A stretch of DNA of 64,000 nt from Thuidium tamariscinum (GCA_947034885.2 OX344749.2:9625501-9689500); one strand, 5' to 3'; numbered from the stretch's first letter, positions 51,601 through 63,094 are shown. Numbers and translations are program-made. Notes: generated by a model not told the origin, from the sequence alone.

Positions 51601-52190
51601 TGATATTTGTGCCATTCACTAGCTTGTTAACTAAATTACATTAGTAGAGAAATTCAAATATCTTCTTTATTCTAGTTGAAGATGATCCATGGTATTTGGC
51701 ATCATGCCTTTGTATAGGTCGTAAGAGTTTGAATCTCACAAATTAACTTCTTGTCGAAATTACAGGTTAAGACTGAGGTGGTCTTTAAAAGTTTGGACAT
51801 CCATGAGATCCGAGAGTTGCATTTGAAACGAGTAGTAGACTCCAAACTCCAAGAATACAATTTTTTAGAAATGAAAAATTTACTTCAAGTGAGTTGAATT
51901 CTATACTTGTTCTTGATCATATACTTTGTATCAAGATATGTTCTTTTCAAAGTCATGTAGATTGTCTAAATGGTTTAGATGCATATATAGTTTATTTGTT
52001 ACTAATGATACCAAATAGGTAGACAATTTCTTTACCTAAATTTGAAAACACATGCATGCATTCCAAGTCATTGGTACTCAATTGGATCATTTGTAATGAA
52101 CAGTTGGCTCTATCATGTACACAATCATCCCCATCAGCACGGCCAAAAATGAGTACAGTGGTGAGAATGTTGCAGCCAAAACAACCTTGA
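48654..52190 (+). pseudogene. Second kinase domain of gene B, beyond the stop
   Basis: The remainder of exon 3 (48654-48704) and exons 50178-50307, 50574-50968, 51766-51888 and 52104-52190 are all open and keep phase, ending QPKQP and TGA. Only the single TAG interrupts the full tandem-kinase frame. Like copy A it is a pseudokinase (HHN for HRD, GFE for DFG). It has a 15-bp in-frame duplication giving YMERG twice before a canonical YMAPEY. It could be translated by readthrough or from an alternative splice form, or it may simply be decaying. Confidence 0.75.
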
Positions 52191-52656
52191 CGAGCAGTAC
52201 GCACAATGGAATGCCATGGTAATGTACTATCTAGAAGTTAAAGTTGATTTTCAACTTAGACTAACTTTTGCAATCAAGTGTTTGCCTATGTTAGTCATTT
52301 CATCTTTTTGTACTAGCTTTGAGTTTTGAACTCATTTAAAATATTGGTGATAGTAAGTGGTTGTCCACTACTGAAAATAGATACATTTATGAGAAATTTC
52401 TAGGATGAGCATGCTCAATACAATAGTTTTGCATCTACATACCACTAACATCTATATCAAGTTGTATACTTAATATATTTGTTTTTATCTCCTATATGCC
52501 AAAGGCTTCTTTTGAGTTTCTTGAAATTTGCTTAAAACTGCTATAAAGAAAAAGACCAAATTTTTTATCAGTTTTATCAATCTTCTAAAAATTGTAACCA
52601 AATTTAGTTGTAACATGGATAAGAGAATATAGGAAAAGTCTACACAACAATATCAT
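52191..52656. other. 3' flank of kinase gene B
   Basis: This aligns with the 3' flank of gene A from 28474, but lacks about 270 bp corresponding to 28680-28950 of copy A. No gene was recognised. Confidence 0.45.
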
Positions 52657-52659
52657 TTA

Positions 52660-53772
52660 GGGTACGTTCACACCAAAGCTTAGGGAGCCAAACTTATACT
52701 GGTTTTTAGCTGTACGCCTGTACTTGAAGCATGAAAGCCGATCCACATTGACACAGTCACGGACCCTACGTGGAACGGGACATGGCGAGGTATACAACTG
52801 TTTCAGGAACACTCCTCACTTGTAATGTGCATGACGAACTTATGCCCACATGAAGCACTACGTGAAGCTTTGTGCATGTGTGAAAGAAGCCGTCATGGGT
52901 GTTGTAGTTTCACTTGGCCTATTGAAAGCATCCATGGTCATTGTAAGAGGACAGTTGGCAATGGTAAGCTACGCTCATCAATGACAAGTTCCACAATATA
53001 CTTGCAACGATATACAATTATATAGCAAATCATGAATTTATGTAGAACGTTGGCTGAAGGAGCTATGAAGCAACACGCATTTCAAGAAGAGGGAACCATA
53101 GTACTACACAATTCGAGCGTTCAAGTAACGATGGATCAACAGCCCTGGCCTTCTCAATTCTGGTGCATGAACTCCAATCGACCAATTCAATCGCCCACCA
53201 CTTAAGGTGGAAACACCCATTCCCATGCATGTATCCATTCATGTCCATATGTAGCAGGGGTGCACATTTTTCAAAAGAAAAATGTGCACCCCTGCTACAT
53301 ATGGACAGGAATGGATGCATGCACGGGAATGGGTGTTCCCACCTTAATTCAGCACCAAAGGGTCCAAGCCCGTCGCATTACTTCCAAGTGCTCACAATGT
53401 ATAGCTTCATGAATCGTCCACAACCGCACGCAGCGGAGCCTTTTTTCCAATGCAATACACCCATCGACCTTTCGATGGTCTGCAAAACAGCCGCGGCCAA
53501 TTGCCTCCTCACGCAATAGCACCGACGGAAGCTTGCTGCGGAAATTCAAGAACAAGGATGTAGAGCTGTACGAGTGTACATGTCGTCTGTCTAAACTTAG
53601 GTGAACCTACGTTGCATTGATGAGGACCATTGCTCTTCTGAATGGTGCCAGGTAACGTGGCACGCTGCTCAATCTCCGAAGCTGGGCTTTGGAGACGAAG
53701 CCAATTTCGCTCTAGTCAGCTTGCTTTGACCAAGTTATTGCTGCAGCTTCATCTCTCGGTGTGAACATACCC
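52660..53772. mobile_element. PIF/Harbinger-like non-autonomous element (1113 bp)
   Basis: The ends GGGTACGTTCACACC and GGTGTGAACATACCC form a 15-bp inverted repeat with one mismatch. TTA flanks both sides (52657-52659 and 53773-53775), and copies A and C show the uninterrupted site. A TTA duplication with a GGG terminus is typical of PIF/Harbinger elements. The interior is GC-richer than its surroundings, has no long frame, and holds a large palindrome. Confidence 0.85.
53202..53347. repeat. 146-bp near-perfect palindrome (fold-back)
   Basis: Arms of about 70 bp run from TTAAGGTGGAAACACCCATT to its inverted copy ending GTGTTCCCACCTTAA, with a loop of only 4 nt (53273-53276). The ends sit in TTA/TAA contexts, so it may be a fold-back MITE nested in the larger element. 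Transcripts would form a long hairpin. Confidence 0.9.
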
Positions 53773-53775
53773 TTA

Positions 53776-54754
53776 TGGATTGGATGATTATAATGTTTGA
53801 TCAAGATTGTTAAAGAGATTTGAAGTCTTTCAATTTCTTTTTTACATGTCAACCCTAAAATTGAGGTCATGAAAAATTATGAGGGGAAAAGATTTAGTTA
53901 CATGTAGTACTTAACCATGGTTAATTTAAGTTGTTTTTGTAAAGTTTCAAACCTCTAGTGTTCCAAAGAGGGGGTACTTTTGAAATAGGCATAAATTGTC
54001 AAGAACTTGAACATTTTTTTGTTCATTTTTTCTTGAAATTGGATAGAATGTAAGATAGAACTACCTATATTCAGTCACTTAAGCAATTCTGAAACAATTC
54101 ATGAGGAGTTAAAGGCTATGATAATTTTTTTCATCTAGAAAGATAGGGAATATAGGGATTGCAAATTTTTCACAATTTTATCTCCAAAACTGTAATTACT
54201 ATAATTGTTGGAAGCCAAAAAGCACTTTGAACCTATAGCCAATGTCTAAAGTCTTTGAATTGAAATCATAGCTGGGACTACTTTTCTACTTGGTACTTTC
54301 CACACACTTTATAACACTTTGGGACAGGTGTGATGACCAGTGATCCCAAAACTAGCTTAATTTCGCTCATTTTCTACTTAATTTTTTCATGCCCTTTGCA
54401 TAAATTTTTAAAAAACTTCCAAAAATGAACATTTGGCTAAAAACCTTGAATCTCTTCTGAGATCACTGGTGATGACATAATTACTTCTAACCTTGAAAAT
54501 TGGAAAAAAGTACATTCTAAGCTTTGATTGGAAATCTCTTCTAGCCTTGGTTGGAAAGCCACATCCTACAAGTTGGGTATAGGTCTATGGTTGGGAATTG
54601 GTGGTTCTACTTTAATCTGTAAATGCCTAAGGGACCAAAATCTAGAATTTGCAAAACTTTGAAGTTAAATAAGACCTAATTTAGCTATTGTTTGTAGTAG
54701 TTTATAATTTTGGAAAGTTTCTTTTGAAGTCTGGTTTTAGTTTCAAAAATATGA
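53776..54754. other. AT-rich DNA shared with copies A and C
   Basis: This contains the empty TTAA site of the 222-bp MITE at 54079-54082. A B-specific stretch near 54330-54470 carries GTGATGACCAGTGATCCC and, inverted, GAGATCACTGGTGATGA, so it may be another small insertion. No gene was recognised. Confidence 0.45.
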
Positions 54755-54759
54755 TTTGG

Positions 54760-55835
54760 GATCATTGCAAGAAACACTGACCACTTTTGTAGCACTTTGC
54801 AAAATTTGTTTTTGTCCAATGCTATAACCTTTGATTGATGAGTCCAATGCCCAAACCAAAAAAGCTATTTCTAGAGTTTTTGATTTCAATCATATTCTAT
54901 ATTTTTCAAAATTTTAAAAAAATCACCTTATATTTAAAAGTTATTTTTGTTAATTTGTCACACTTTCAAGATTAGAGGTTTTTTATACAATTGATTAGTT
55001 TAAATTAATGATTTTTGGTTGAAATTTTTGTGGTATACTTTTGTAGTAGGTATAGATGTCCCTATTAGAGGAAATCTAAAAAAACATTATTTTATGACCT
55101 CTACATTAGTGCAAATAGGCCTCCCTTGCGCACACACTTCAAAACATTAGAAATGATTTTGAACTCATTTTCTTAGTCAAACCTCATCACCTTAAAGTCT
55201 TCTCAAATGGCCAATTATTTGTTTTGTTCAAATTGTTTTTCCTATTTTTTACAAATTAAAATGTCAATGTATGCATTTTCTAGGACATCATCTTGGACAT
55301 TGAATTCTACTAAAGAAAATGCATACATTGACATTTTAATTTGTAAAAAATAGGAAAAATAATTTTGAACAAAACTAAAAATTTTCCATTTGAAAAGACT
55401 TTATGGTGATGAGGTTTGACTAAGAAAATGAGTTCAAAATCATTTCTAATGTTTTGAAGTGTGCACGCAAGGGAGGCTTGTTTGCACTAATGTGGAGGCC
55501 ATAAAATAATGTTTTTTTAGATGTCCTTTAATAAGGACATGTATATCCTCTACAAAAACATACCACAAAAAATCAACCAAAAATCATTAATTTAAACTAA
55601 TCAATTGTATAAAAAACCTCTAATCTTGAAAGTGTGACAAATTAATAAAAATAACTTTTAAATATAAGATGATTTTTTTTAATTCTAAAAAATATAGAAT
55701 ATTATGGCAATCAAAAATTCTAGAAGTAGATTTTTTGATTTGGGCATTGGTCTCATCAATCAAAAGTTATAGCATTGGACAAGAACAAATTTTGCAAAGT
55801 GCTACAAAAGTGGTCGGTGTTTCTTGCAATGGCCC
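54760..55835. mobile_element. TIR element 4 of the GAAACACTTG family: giant hairpin, 522-bp arms
   Basis: Left arm 54760-55281 and right arm 55314-55835 are inverted copies of equal length with a 32-bp spacer. The ends contain ATTGCAAGAAACACTG and its inverse. TTTGG flanks both sides (54755-54759 and 55836-55840). Copy A has the empty site near 30302-30312 with one TTTGG. The arms are nearly identical, implying a recent origin. Short frames within it are by-products of the palindrome. Confidence 0.9.
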
Positions 55836-55840
55836 TTTGG

Positions 55841-56769
55841 AAAATGAATGATAGTGATTTTTCTATTCAAGATTTTGTACAAGGGTACCCATTGCAATCT
55901 TAACTTTCTATACTCTTGAGAGTTCTTGAAAATGAGCCTCAAATGCACCAAATCTTGGAAAAAGAAATCACATTCAAAATTCACTTAAAAAATTTGTAGA
56001 ATAAATTTTGGGAAGCCACAAATTGATTGGAGTTATGCATATTAGGCCCCTTAACTTCATATTTTTTTAGTCATGAATTGTTTAGATTTGACTTGTGAAA
56101 AGAGGATAGAAAGACTTCACATCAGTTTTGCAATTTTAACACCCTCATGGTCAAACATTATAATCTTTCACTTTACAAGTGATGTTGTTGTGTTTTATTT
56201 TTCTTTGTGATTTCTAATACGTCTAGTTTGAATTTGTACGGTTATAATCCAAAAAAGATGGTACAACTTTTCAAAATGTTGGCATTTTGTTCAATTTTGA
56301 GCAAATTCTAAGAAGCTCAAAATAGGCCTTGGGCATTTAGCGGTTAATTGTAGGTCTTGAATTTCACAATGAGCCTGAATAGTTCAAAAAAATTCAAATT
56401 ATTTGACTTCATAGTTTAAGAGATACATCCTTTGTTTGACTAAAAAATTCCAAAAATCTCCTTGTTGAGGGATTATTTATATTTTCAATCATATTGCCAC
56501 CAATGCATGCATTTAAGAATGAGTAATACATCCTTTAATATTATACAAAACCTCTACATTGGGTACTAACGTTTAGGCATCCAAAATCCATGTGGAAAGT
56601 ATGATATTTGAATACATTTTGAAAATGCTACCAACTTTGTCATTTTAGATGATTGAATACGTGGTGATCACAAAGGGATTCTAGAAACATGTTCCCCAAC
56701 CTAAATAATATCCATAATATGGAATACAACCTACTTTATGATCAAATTTTTATAGTACCAAAGTGGTCA
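55841..56769. other. AT-rich DNA shared with copy A
   Basis: This aligns with copy A 30310-31960 minus TIR element 1. The TTAA-type right end at 56332-56348 is mutated (TTTAGCGGTTAA). No gene was recognised. Confidence 0.45.
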
Positions 56770-56773
56770 TTAA

Positions 56774-57697
56774 CCCCTAAAGGTCAGAGACTATGTCTTC
56801 ACCAAAAACACACCAAACTGCCATGTCTACTTCAAGCACCAAATTTTTGAAAAAAAACATATTTAGACATATATAACCGTAGGATCTTATAGTACACTTG
56901 TGTGAAAAGATGTGGAAAAAATTTCAGAATTTTTCACCATATACATTGCAAGATACCAGCATTTGAATTGACAAAACCCCTTTTTTTGTCCCTGCAAAAA
57001 AGCGGGCAGCTGCACTTCACAAGGTCACATTTCTATGAAAAAATGTCCAAAATGGTGGTTACTCTTTGAATTAATTTTACAATTCAAGTTGGGTATATGG
57101 TCAAAAAATTTCAAATCATTTGGAATTGTACAACATATAGGAAAAAAATAGTAAGTAGAAAGAAGTAGAAAATGTTTGAAAATACTAAATTGTAAACAAT
57201 TTATTTATAAAAATGAAAAATGAAAATCCCAATGGTTGTAATGTTGTGAAAAACAATCAACATCCAAATTTTTAATTTTTTTTCAAAAATATTTAAAATT
57301 GAGGAAAATAAAGGCTTCCAAAGTTTATTTTAGAGTAGAGAATCCATAACTGCCCGCAAACTAAATCTCTTTATAACTTTTGTCTCATAAATCAAAATGG
57401 AGTGATTCAAAGCTTTCTGCATATATGTACATTTAGATAAACAGTTTCAAAATTTTAATTTTGAAAAAAAAAAATTCATAAGAAATTTTTGGGCTGCCTG
57501 CCGACCAATGAAAACTACATATCATGCAATAACTTTTTGACCATGTAGTCAAAAGTTATGAAAATTGTTGGACCTTAAAGCTACTCCTCAAGCACATGTT
57601 GTGTGAAAATTTCAATGAAAAAAAATAAAAACTCCATCCGTAGTGAGCTGCCCAAAATTGCTATGTTGCCAAAAAACGTAGTTTGGTCCTTTAGGGG
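56774..57697. mobile_element. TTAA-flanked TIR element (924 bp)
   Basis: The ends CCCCTAAAGG and CCTTTAGGGG are inverted, with TTAA on both sides (56770-56773 and 57698-57701). Copy A lacks the insertion near 31963. TTAA duplications with CCC-starting ends are a piggyBac-superfamily trait. No transposase frame is visible, so it is non-autonomous. Confidence 0.85.
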
Positions 57698-57721
57698 TTA
57701 AACACATCATCAATACTACCA

Positions 57722-58132
57722 TTGAAGAAGCAATTGATACAAGGTGCCTCATATGGGCAAGGCCAAGCTTGTAAAGCTAAAGGAATCCTCCTAGATTGTT
57801 TTACTTGCCTCTATGAGGTTGTTCAATACAACAAACATTTATTCAATGGTCAAAATGAAGAAATGGAGTCTTTTAGTGAAACAAAAACTCTACCTAATTT
57901 CGAGTGTTTTAGTAGGACAAAGTGGGAGGATTTAAGTTTGAAGGTTTATTTGAGTAAATGGAAATACAAGGTTGTACTATTTGAAAGAGTACATCTTTGT
58001 GAGAATATTTTAAAATGACATTTTTTGTGCTCAATGAAAGATAAGAGAATTGGGAATATATGTGTATTTAATGTAGATTTGAACTTCTTGAAATGGGCAA
58101 GAATCACATTGGTTGGCGTACTTTTTAGTCTA
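57722..58132 (+). other. Coding-like relic of unknown identity
   Basis: A frame from 57722 reads through 98 codons. The stretch containing QLIQGASYGQGQACKA is also found in copy A at about 31994, with several conservative replacements (Arg/Lys, Ile/Val, His/Tyr). A second frame (58025 onward) continues with IGNICVFNVDLNFLKWARIT. Copy A has a stop at 32119 and a transposon at 32191, so any gene is dead there. I do not recognise the family. It could be an exon remnant or a piece of a transposon. Confidence 0.3.
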
Positions 58133-58138
58133 CAGCTA

Positions 58139-59128
58139 GGTGAATGCAAGAAACACCTATACTATTTGTTGTATTTTACTATAGAACTCATGACTTTTTC
58201 TGGAATACTTTAAAATTAGAAAATTAATTTGAAAAAAATTTGAAAAATTTGAACAATGTATATACCTCAAAGATGAAGGTTTTCACCTAAGGAAGTTGAT
58301 AGAAAAATTCTCTAAGTAGCAGAACTTATAAAGCGCCAAACCTCAAAAAAATACATACCTTCATATTTTTATTCGGAAAAAATAGTAAAAATAAGTAAAT
58401 ACAAAAAATAAAAAGTGACCATTTGCAACAATTCTATGGAGATGGCCATTCACCAAAAAAATTACCAAAATAATATTTTATATATTTCAAAATTTAAGCA
58501 AAAAGAAGCTCACTTTGTGGACTTCCACACTACATAAAAATAACTTTTTTCAAAATCCCTCATGTACGTCTATTAGAAGACCATCTCATCCAAATTTCAT
58601 CTCATAATCGTAAAGAAAAATTACTCCTTAGTAATAAAAACCTCCAAATTTTTATTTGTGACATTTAATCACTAGTACTATTTTAGCATTAAACTATTTT
58701 TGAAAATTATGAGAAAATTATGTAAAGTATATGATAGACATTAGATGAAATTTGAGGGCATTACAGGGCCGTTTCGGGCCTATTCTCGACACGGCTCCCA
58801 ATGCCGCAGACCCCTGTCATGCCGACTTTTATCAAAAAAATAAAAAATAAAAAATTGGGTCCTGAAATATGAAAATAAGTCCAAAAACATTATTTTTTTC
58901 GAATTTTTTTTTATTACATGGCAATGTCCCGACCACGTAGGATTCAAGTTCACGGGGCAGAAACTGCGTTCCCGCAGTCTCCTAATGCCTTCAAATTTCT
59001 TCTAATGCATGAATACCTTCTCTAGAAATCTTGAGTCATTTTCAGCAAAAATGCAAAATTTATGGGCAAAAAACAGATCAACACTAAGGTTGTGACGGAA
59101 AATAGTACAAGTGTTTTTTGCATTCACC
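58139..59128. mobile_element. TIR element 3 of the GAAACACTTG family (990 bp)
   Basis: The left end GGTGAATGCAAGAAACACC and right end GTTTTTTGCATTCACC are inverted. CAGCTA flanks both sides (58133-58138 and 59129-59134). Copy A has the empty site near 33130. It contains a nested GC-rich inverted-repeat insertion at 58747-58999, which accounts for its larger size. Confidence 0.85.
58747..58999. mobile_element. Nested GC-rich TIR fragment (253 bp)
   Basis: GAAATTTGAGGGCATTA at the left is inverted at the right as TAATGCCTTCAAATTTC. The interior (GGGCCGTTTCGGGCC and others) is far GC-richer than the host element. The superfamily is not assigned and the target duplication is unclear because the inverted repeat extends to the edge. 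Confidence 0.6.
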
Positions 59129-59210
59129 CAGCTAAACCAAATCCAAAACATTCAGTTGTAAGCTATAGTACACCATTTAGTTTTGAAAATTTTCATATAG
59201 CGGAGCTTAA

Positions 59211-60131
59211 CCCCTAAAGGATTGAGGCATTTTCTGGCTTGAAAACCACTCAAAATTGCCATGTTTGCTACTTCCTCCCAGAAAAAAACAAAACCAATTC
59301 TATTAGAATCTAACCATAGGATCTTGTAAATTACTTGTCTGAGATCATATGGTAAAAATTTCATGAAGTTTGACCTTACCGATTGGAAGATATTAGCATT
59401 CAAAGTTGGAAAAAAAAGTTTTTTTGAACTCTGACTTGCAATTTCAGATGACTTTGATTGCCATTTGTTGAATTCTTTTGCACTATGGACCATGAAGTTA
59501 AAATTTATTATGTTGAACATTTGAGTTGGGAATTAGGGAAAAAAATTTCAAAAAACTACTACTTGATTTTCATTCATTAAAAAATTGTTGAGTAGAAGTA
59601 GGTCCAAGATTGAATAAAACACTAAGTTGTTAATAACTTTAAGATGGAATTGAAAAACCATGATCCCAACGGTGAGCTTGTTCTTGCAAACATCCTAAAC
59701 CCTATCAAAAAAGAAAATTTGAAAAATTTGAAAAATTACATTCAAAAATGAATTCTGTAAGTTATTTTCTGAAGAAGGTGCTTAGATTGCCCGAAATTCA
59801 AGATTGTCCGTAACTTTCTCATTATTAGTCCAAATAAAATGAAACAAAGCTTCAGATGTAGAACAAAACAAAACCTTCAAGAAAAAACATAAAAAATAAA
59901 AAAATAATTTATATTGTGTTTTTTTTTTCTGCCCGGCGAACTGCTTTTTGGACATAGAATGGCATAACTTTTGCTTCCAAGCACCAATTGAAATAAATAT
60001 TATATTTTTGGAAAGCTAATCTGATTTCCTATCTTCAAAAAAAGTTTCAAAAAATAATATAAAAAATTCAAGTCACACAAGCCTGCCCGAAATTCCAAGT
60101 GTCCCCCAAGGGGACTTCAGTCCTTTAGGGG
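59211..60131. mobile_element. TTAA-flanked TIR element (921 bp)
   Basis: The ends CCCCTAAAGG and CCTTTAGGGG are inverted, with TTAA on both sides (59207-59210 and 60132-60135). Copy A shows the exact empty site, GCTTAAGTTGG near 33209. The size matches the members at 56774 and 34783. No transposase was seen. Confidence 0.9.
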
Positions 60132-60135
60132 TTAA

Positions 60136-61633
60136 GTTGGAATTTGGTGAAAATACCACCATTGAATTCACAACACACTTTACTTTCTATAAAGTAATTA
60201 GATTTGAGATTCAAAATTTGAGAACGAGAAGTTCAAAAAAAAAGGATGTGACAAAGAAATGGTCATTTGGGTCATTAAGGGTTAAGTGAATTTCCAATGT
60301 GATTTTTTCCTCAAAATTGAGTGTATTTGAGGTTCATCTTCATAAGCCTCTAACAAGATTTGAAATGGACACCTATATTTCATAGAATCCTCACTAGAAA
60401 AATCATGAAAAGGAAATTTTAATTATATTTTTGATGTTTAAAATAGACTTTAAAATGTAATCAATTTTCATAAACTACCAAAAATAGTATTTTGATGAGA
60501 TTTAATATAAATTCAAAGATTAGTTGACACCATAATATGATGCCTTACAGTCTTAGGAATTAATCACTAAGAAACCAAAAAAACCCTATAATTGGCAAGA
60601 TTTTGTATAGAAATTAATATACATGATACAACAAGGACCAACACTAGCTAGTTAAGTCAAAGTGAGTAGAGGAGGGGGAGTGGTCCTTTAAGGGCTAGCC
60701 ACACATTTTGACAAAGTGTTGGAAAGTGAATTGAAAGTACATTAAAAAAATCAAAACATTTTCTTATTATTTGAGAAAAGAAGAAGTAGAAAGAACTATA
60801 AAATGAAAGAGAAACAAAATTGCATATAAAGTTGGCATAAGATTTGAAAAACTTACATAATACCAATGCTACAAGTTTTTAGTTATGCAAATAATAATAT
60901 ATGTCTTTGGGGCCTCCTTAAATATTAAAAAATTCCTCTCAAAACCATTTTTGAGTATTAACTTTTTAGATACTAGCAAAATATGATTCTTTTTGTATAA
61001 TTATCATTACATTAATTAAAATAGAATGATTCAAAATGAATTGCTTACAAATCAATATGTATAACAAAATAACAAAGTAAAATCAAATTTAGCTTCTTGC
61101 TTAAAGATGGCCTATGAAACCAAACTTCACATCTAAAATATGATGATTAAAAGTGCTTTTAAAAAAATACAAACTAAGCAAATCTATCATTTAGAAGAAA
61201 TTAAATCCACAAGACGCTAAGAGTATTCTTACTAATTCAAATATTGATTGGATGAGTAATAGGGTGGTCCAATTCTCATTAGAACCACCACATAGAATTG
61301 TTTGTTGCCACTTGGCATGTAGAAATTTGTGGGAGTTGCATGCTCCATCCTCAATTGTGAAATTTGTGAAATTATTGAAAGGGATTAAATAATGATGATA
61401 AATTTTTGAATTCATCATCCAACTAGTGGCTCAAGTAGTGAATTGAAAAGGTTCTTCCCACCCAAATTTATGAGATCATAGAGATGAATTGGGCAATAAT
61501 GGCAAAATTTTGAATTCACCATACAATTCTTGGCCCAATCAACAGTGCTAGGATGTGAGCATGAAAGTGCGAGCATGTGAGCCTTGAATACATATATAAG
61601 CAAATATACTACCACCATTAAAGGTCTTAGTAA
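60136..61633. other. AT-rich DNA shared with copy A
   Basis: This aligns with 33212-34715. No gene was recognised. It ends at the junction with copy C, where sequence matching about 34714 of copy A is followed directly by sequence matching intron 5 of the kinase gene (A 27780). Confidence 0.5.
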
Positions 61634-62333
61634 CATGTTATAAATTACATCATCCTTTCTACTACATCTTGTGACAAGTTATTTCCTTATGATGTTATAT
61701 AAGTTCTTAATAGCACATTTTCATTAACAACCACATTATGAGTGCAAATTGTATGTGTGATATTTGTGTCATTCACTAGCTTGTTAATTAAATTACATTA
61801 ATGGAGAAATTCAAATACCTTCTTTACTCTAGTTGAAGATGATCTATGGTATTTAACATCTTGACTATTGTATAGGTTGTAAGACTTTGAAGCTTACAAA
61901 TTAACTTCTTGTTGAAATCACAGGTTAAGACTCGGGTGAGCTTTATTAATTCAGACATCCATGAATCAGATTCGAAACGAATAGTAGACTCCAAACTCCA
62001 AGAATACAATTTTACAAAAATGAAAAATTTACTTCAGGTGAGTTGAATTCTATATTTGTTCCTGATCAAATACTTTGTATCAAGATATGTTCTTTTCAAA
62101 GTCATGTGGATTGTCTACATGGTTTAGTTGCATATATATTTTATTTGCTACTAATGATACCAAATAGGTAGACAATTTCTTTACCTAAATTTGAAAACAC
62201 ATGCATGCATTCCAAGTCATTGGTACTCAAGTGGGTCATTTGTAATGAACAATTGGCTCTATCATATATACAATCGTCCCCATCAGCCAGACCGAAAATG
62301 AGTGAAGTGGTGAGAATGTTGCAGCCAAAATAA
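61634..62333 (+). pseudogene. 3' fragment of a third tandem-kinase gene
   Basis: Only the last two exons are present: 61924-62037 (38 codons, open) and 62253-62333 (ending LQPK and TAA). The acceptor before the last exon is AA instead of AG (62251-62252). There are no upstream exons in this copy. It is therefore a truncated, non-functional fragment, closer to copy B than to copy A in sequence (for example VKTRV and SKLQEYNF). Confidence 0.85.
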
Positions 62334-63094
62334 CCTTGACGAGCTGTACGCACAATGGAATGTCATGGTGATGTACTATCTAGAAGTCAGAGTTGATTTC
62401 CAACCTAGACTAACTTTTGCAGTCAAGTGTTTGCCCATGTTGGTCATTTCATCTTTTGATACTAGCTTTGAGTTTTGAACTCATTTAAAATATTGGTTGT
62501 CCACCACTGAAAATAGATACATTTATGAGAAGTTTCAAGGATGAGCAAGCTCAATATAGTAGTTGGGCATCTACATAGTTTTGACATTTATATCAAGTTG
62601 TGTACTTAATATACTTGTTTTTATCTCCTATATACTAAAGGCTTTTTTTGAGCTTTTTGGAATTTGCTTAAAACTATTGTAAACAAAAAGATCAAATTTC
62701 CTATCAGTTTTGTCAATCTTTTAAAAACTGTAACCAAATTTAGTTGTAACATGGATAAGAGAATATAGGAAAAGACTACACAACATCACTTATGGATTGA
62801 AAGATTATAATGTTTGATCAAGATTGTTAGAGTGACTTGAAGTTTTTCAATTTTTTTTTTACATTTCAACCCTAAAATTGAAGTCATGAAAAAAATATGA
62901 GGAAAAAAGATTTAACATGTACTTAACCATGGTTAGTTTAAGTCTTTTAAAAAAAAATTAAACCTCTAGTGGTCGAAGGAGGGTGTACTTTCAAAATAGG
63001 CATAAATTGTCAAGAACTTGAACAATTTTTTTGCTCATTTTTTCTTGAGATTGGATAGAATGTAAGATAGAACTACCTATATCCAATCACTTAA

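Larger units (their letters stand above)
40767..61633. repeat. Segmental duplication, copy B
   Basis: It begins at CGTTGGATGCCG, which is the last 43 bp of the TMEM45 coding sequence without the rest of that gene. It then follows copy A in order to about 61633, where it joins copy C in the middle of a kinase intron. It carries B-specific insertions at 52660, 54760, 56774, 58139 and 59211. Confidence 0.85.
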
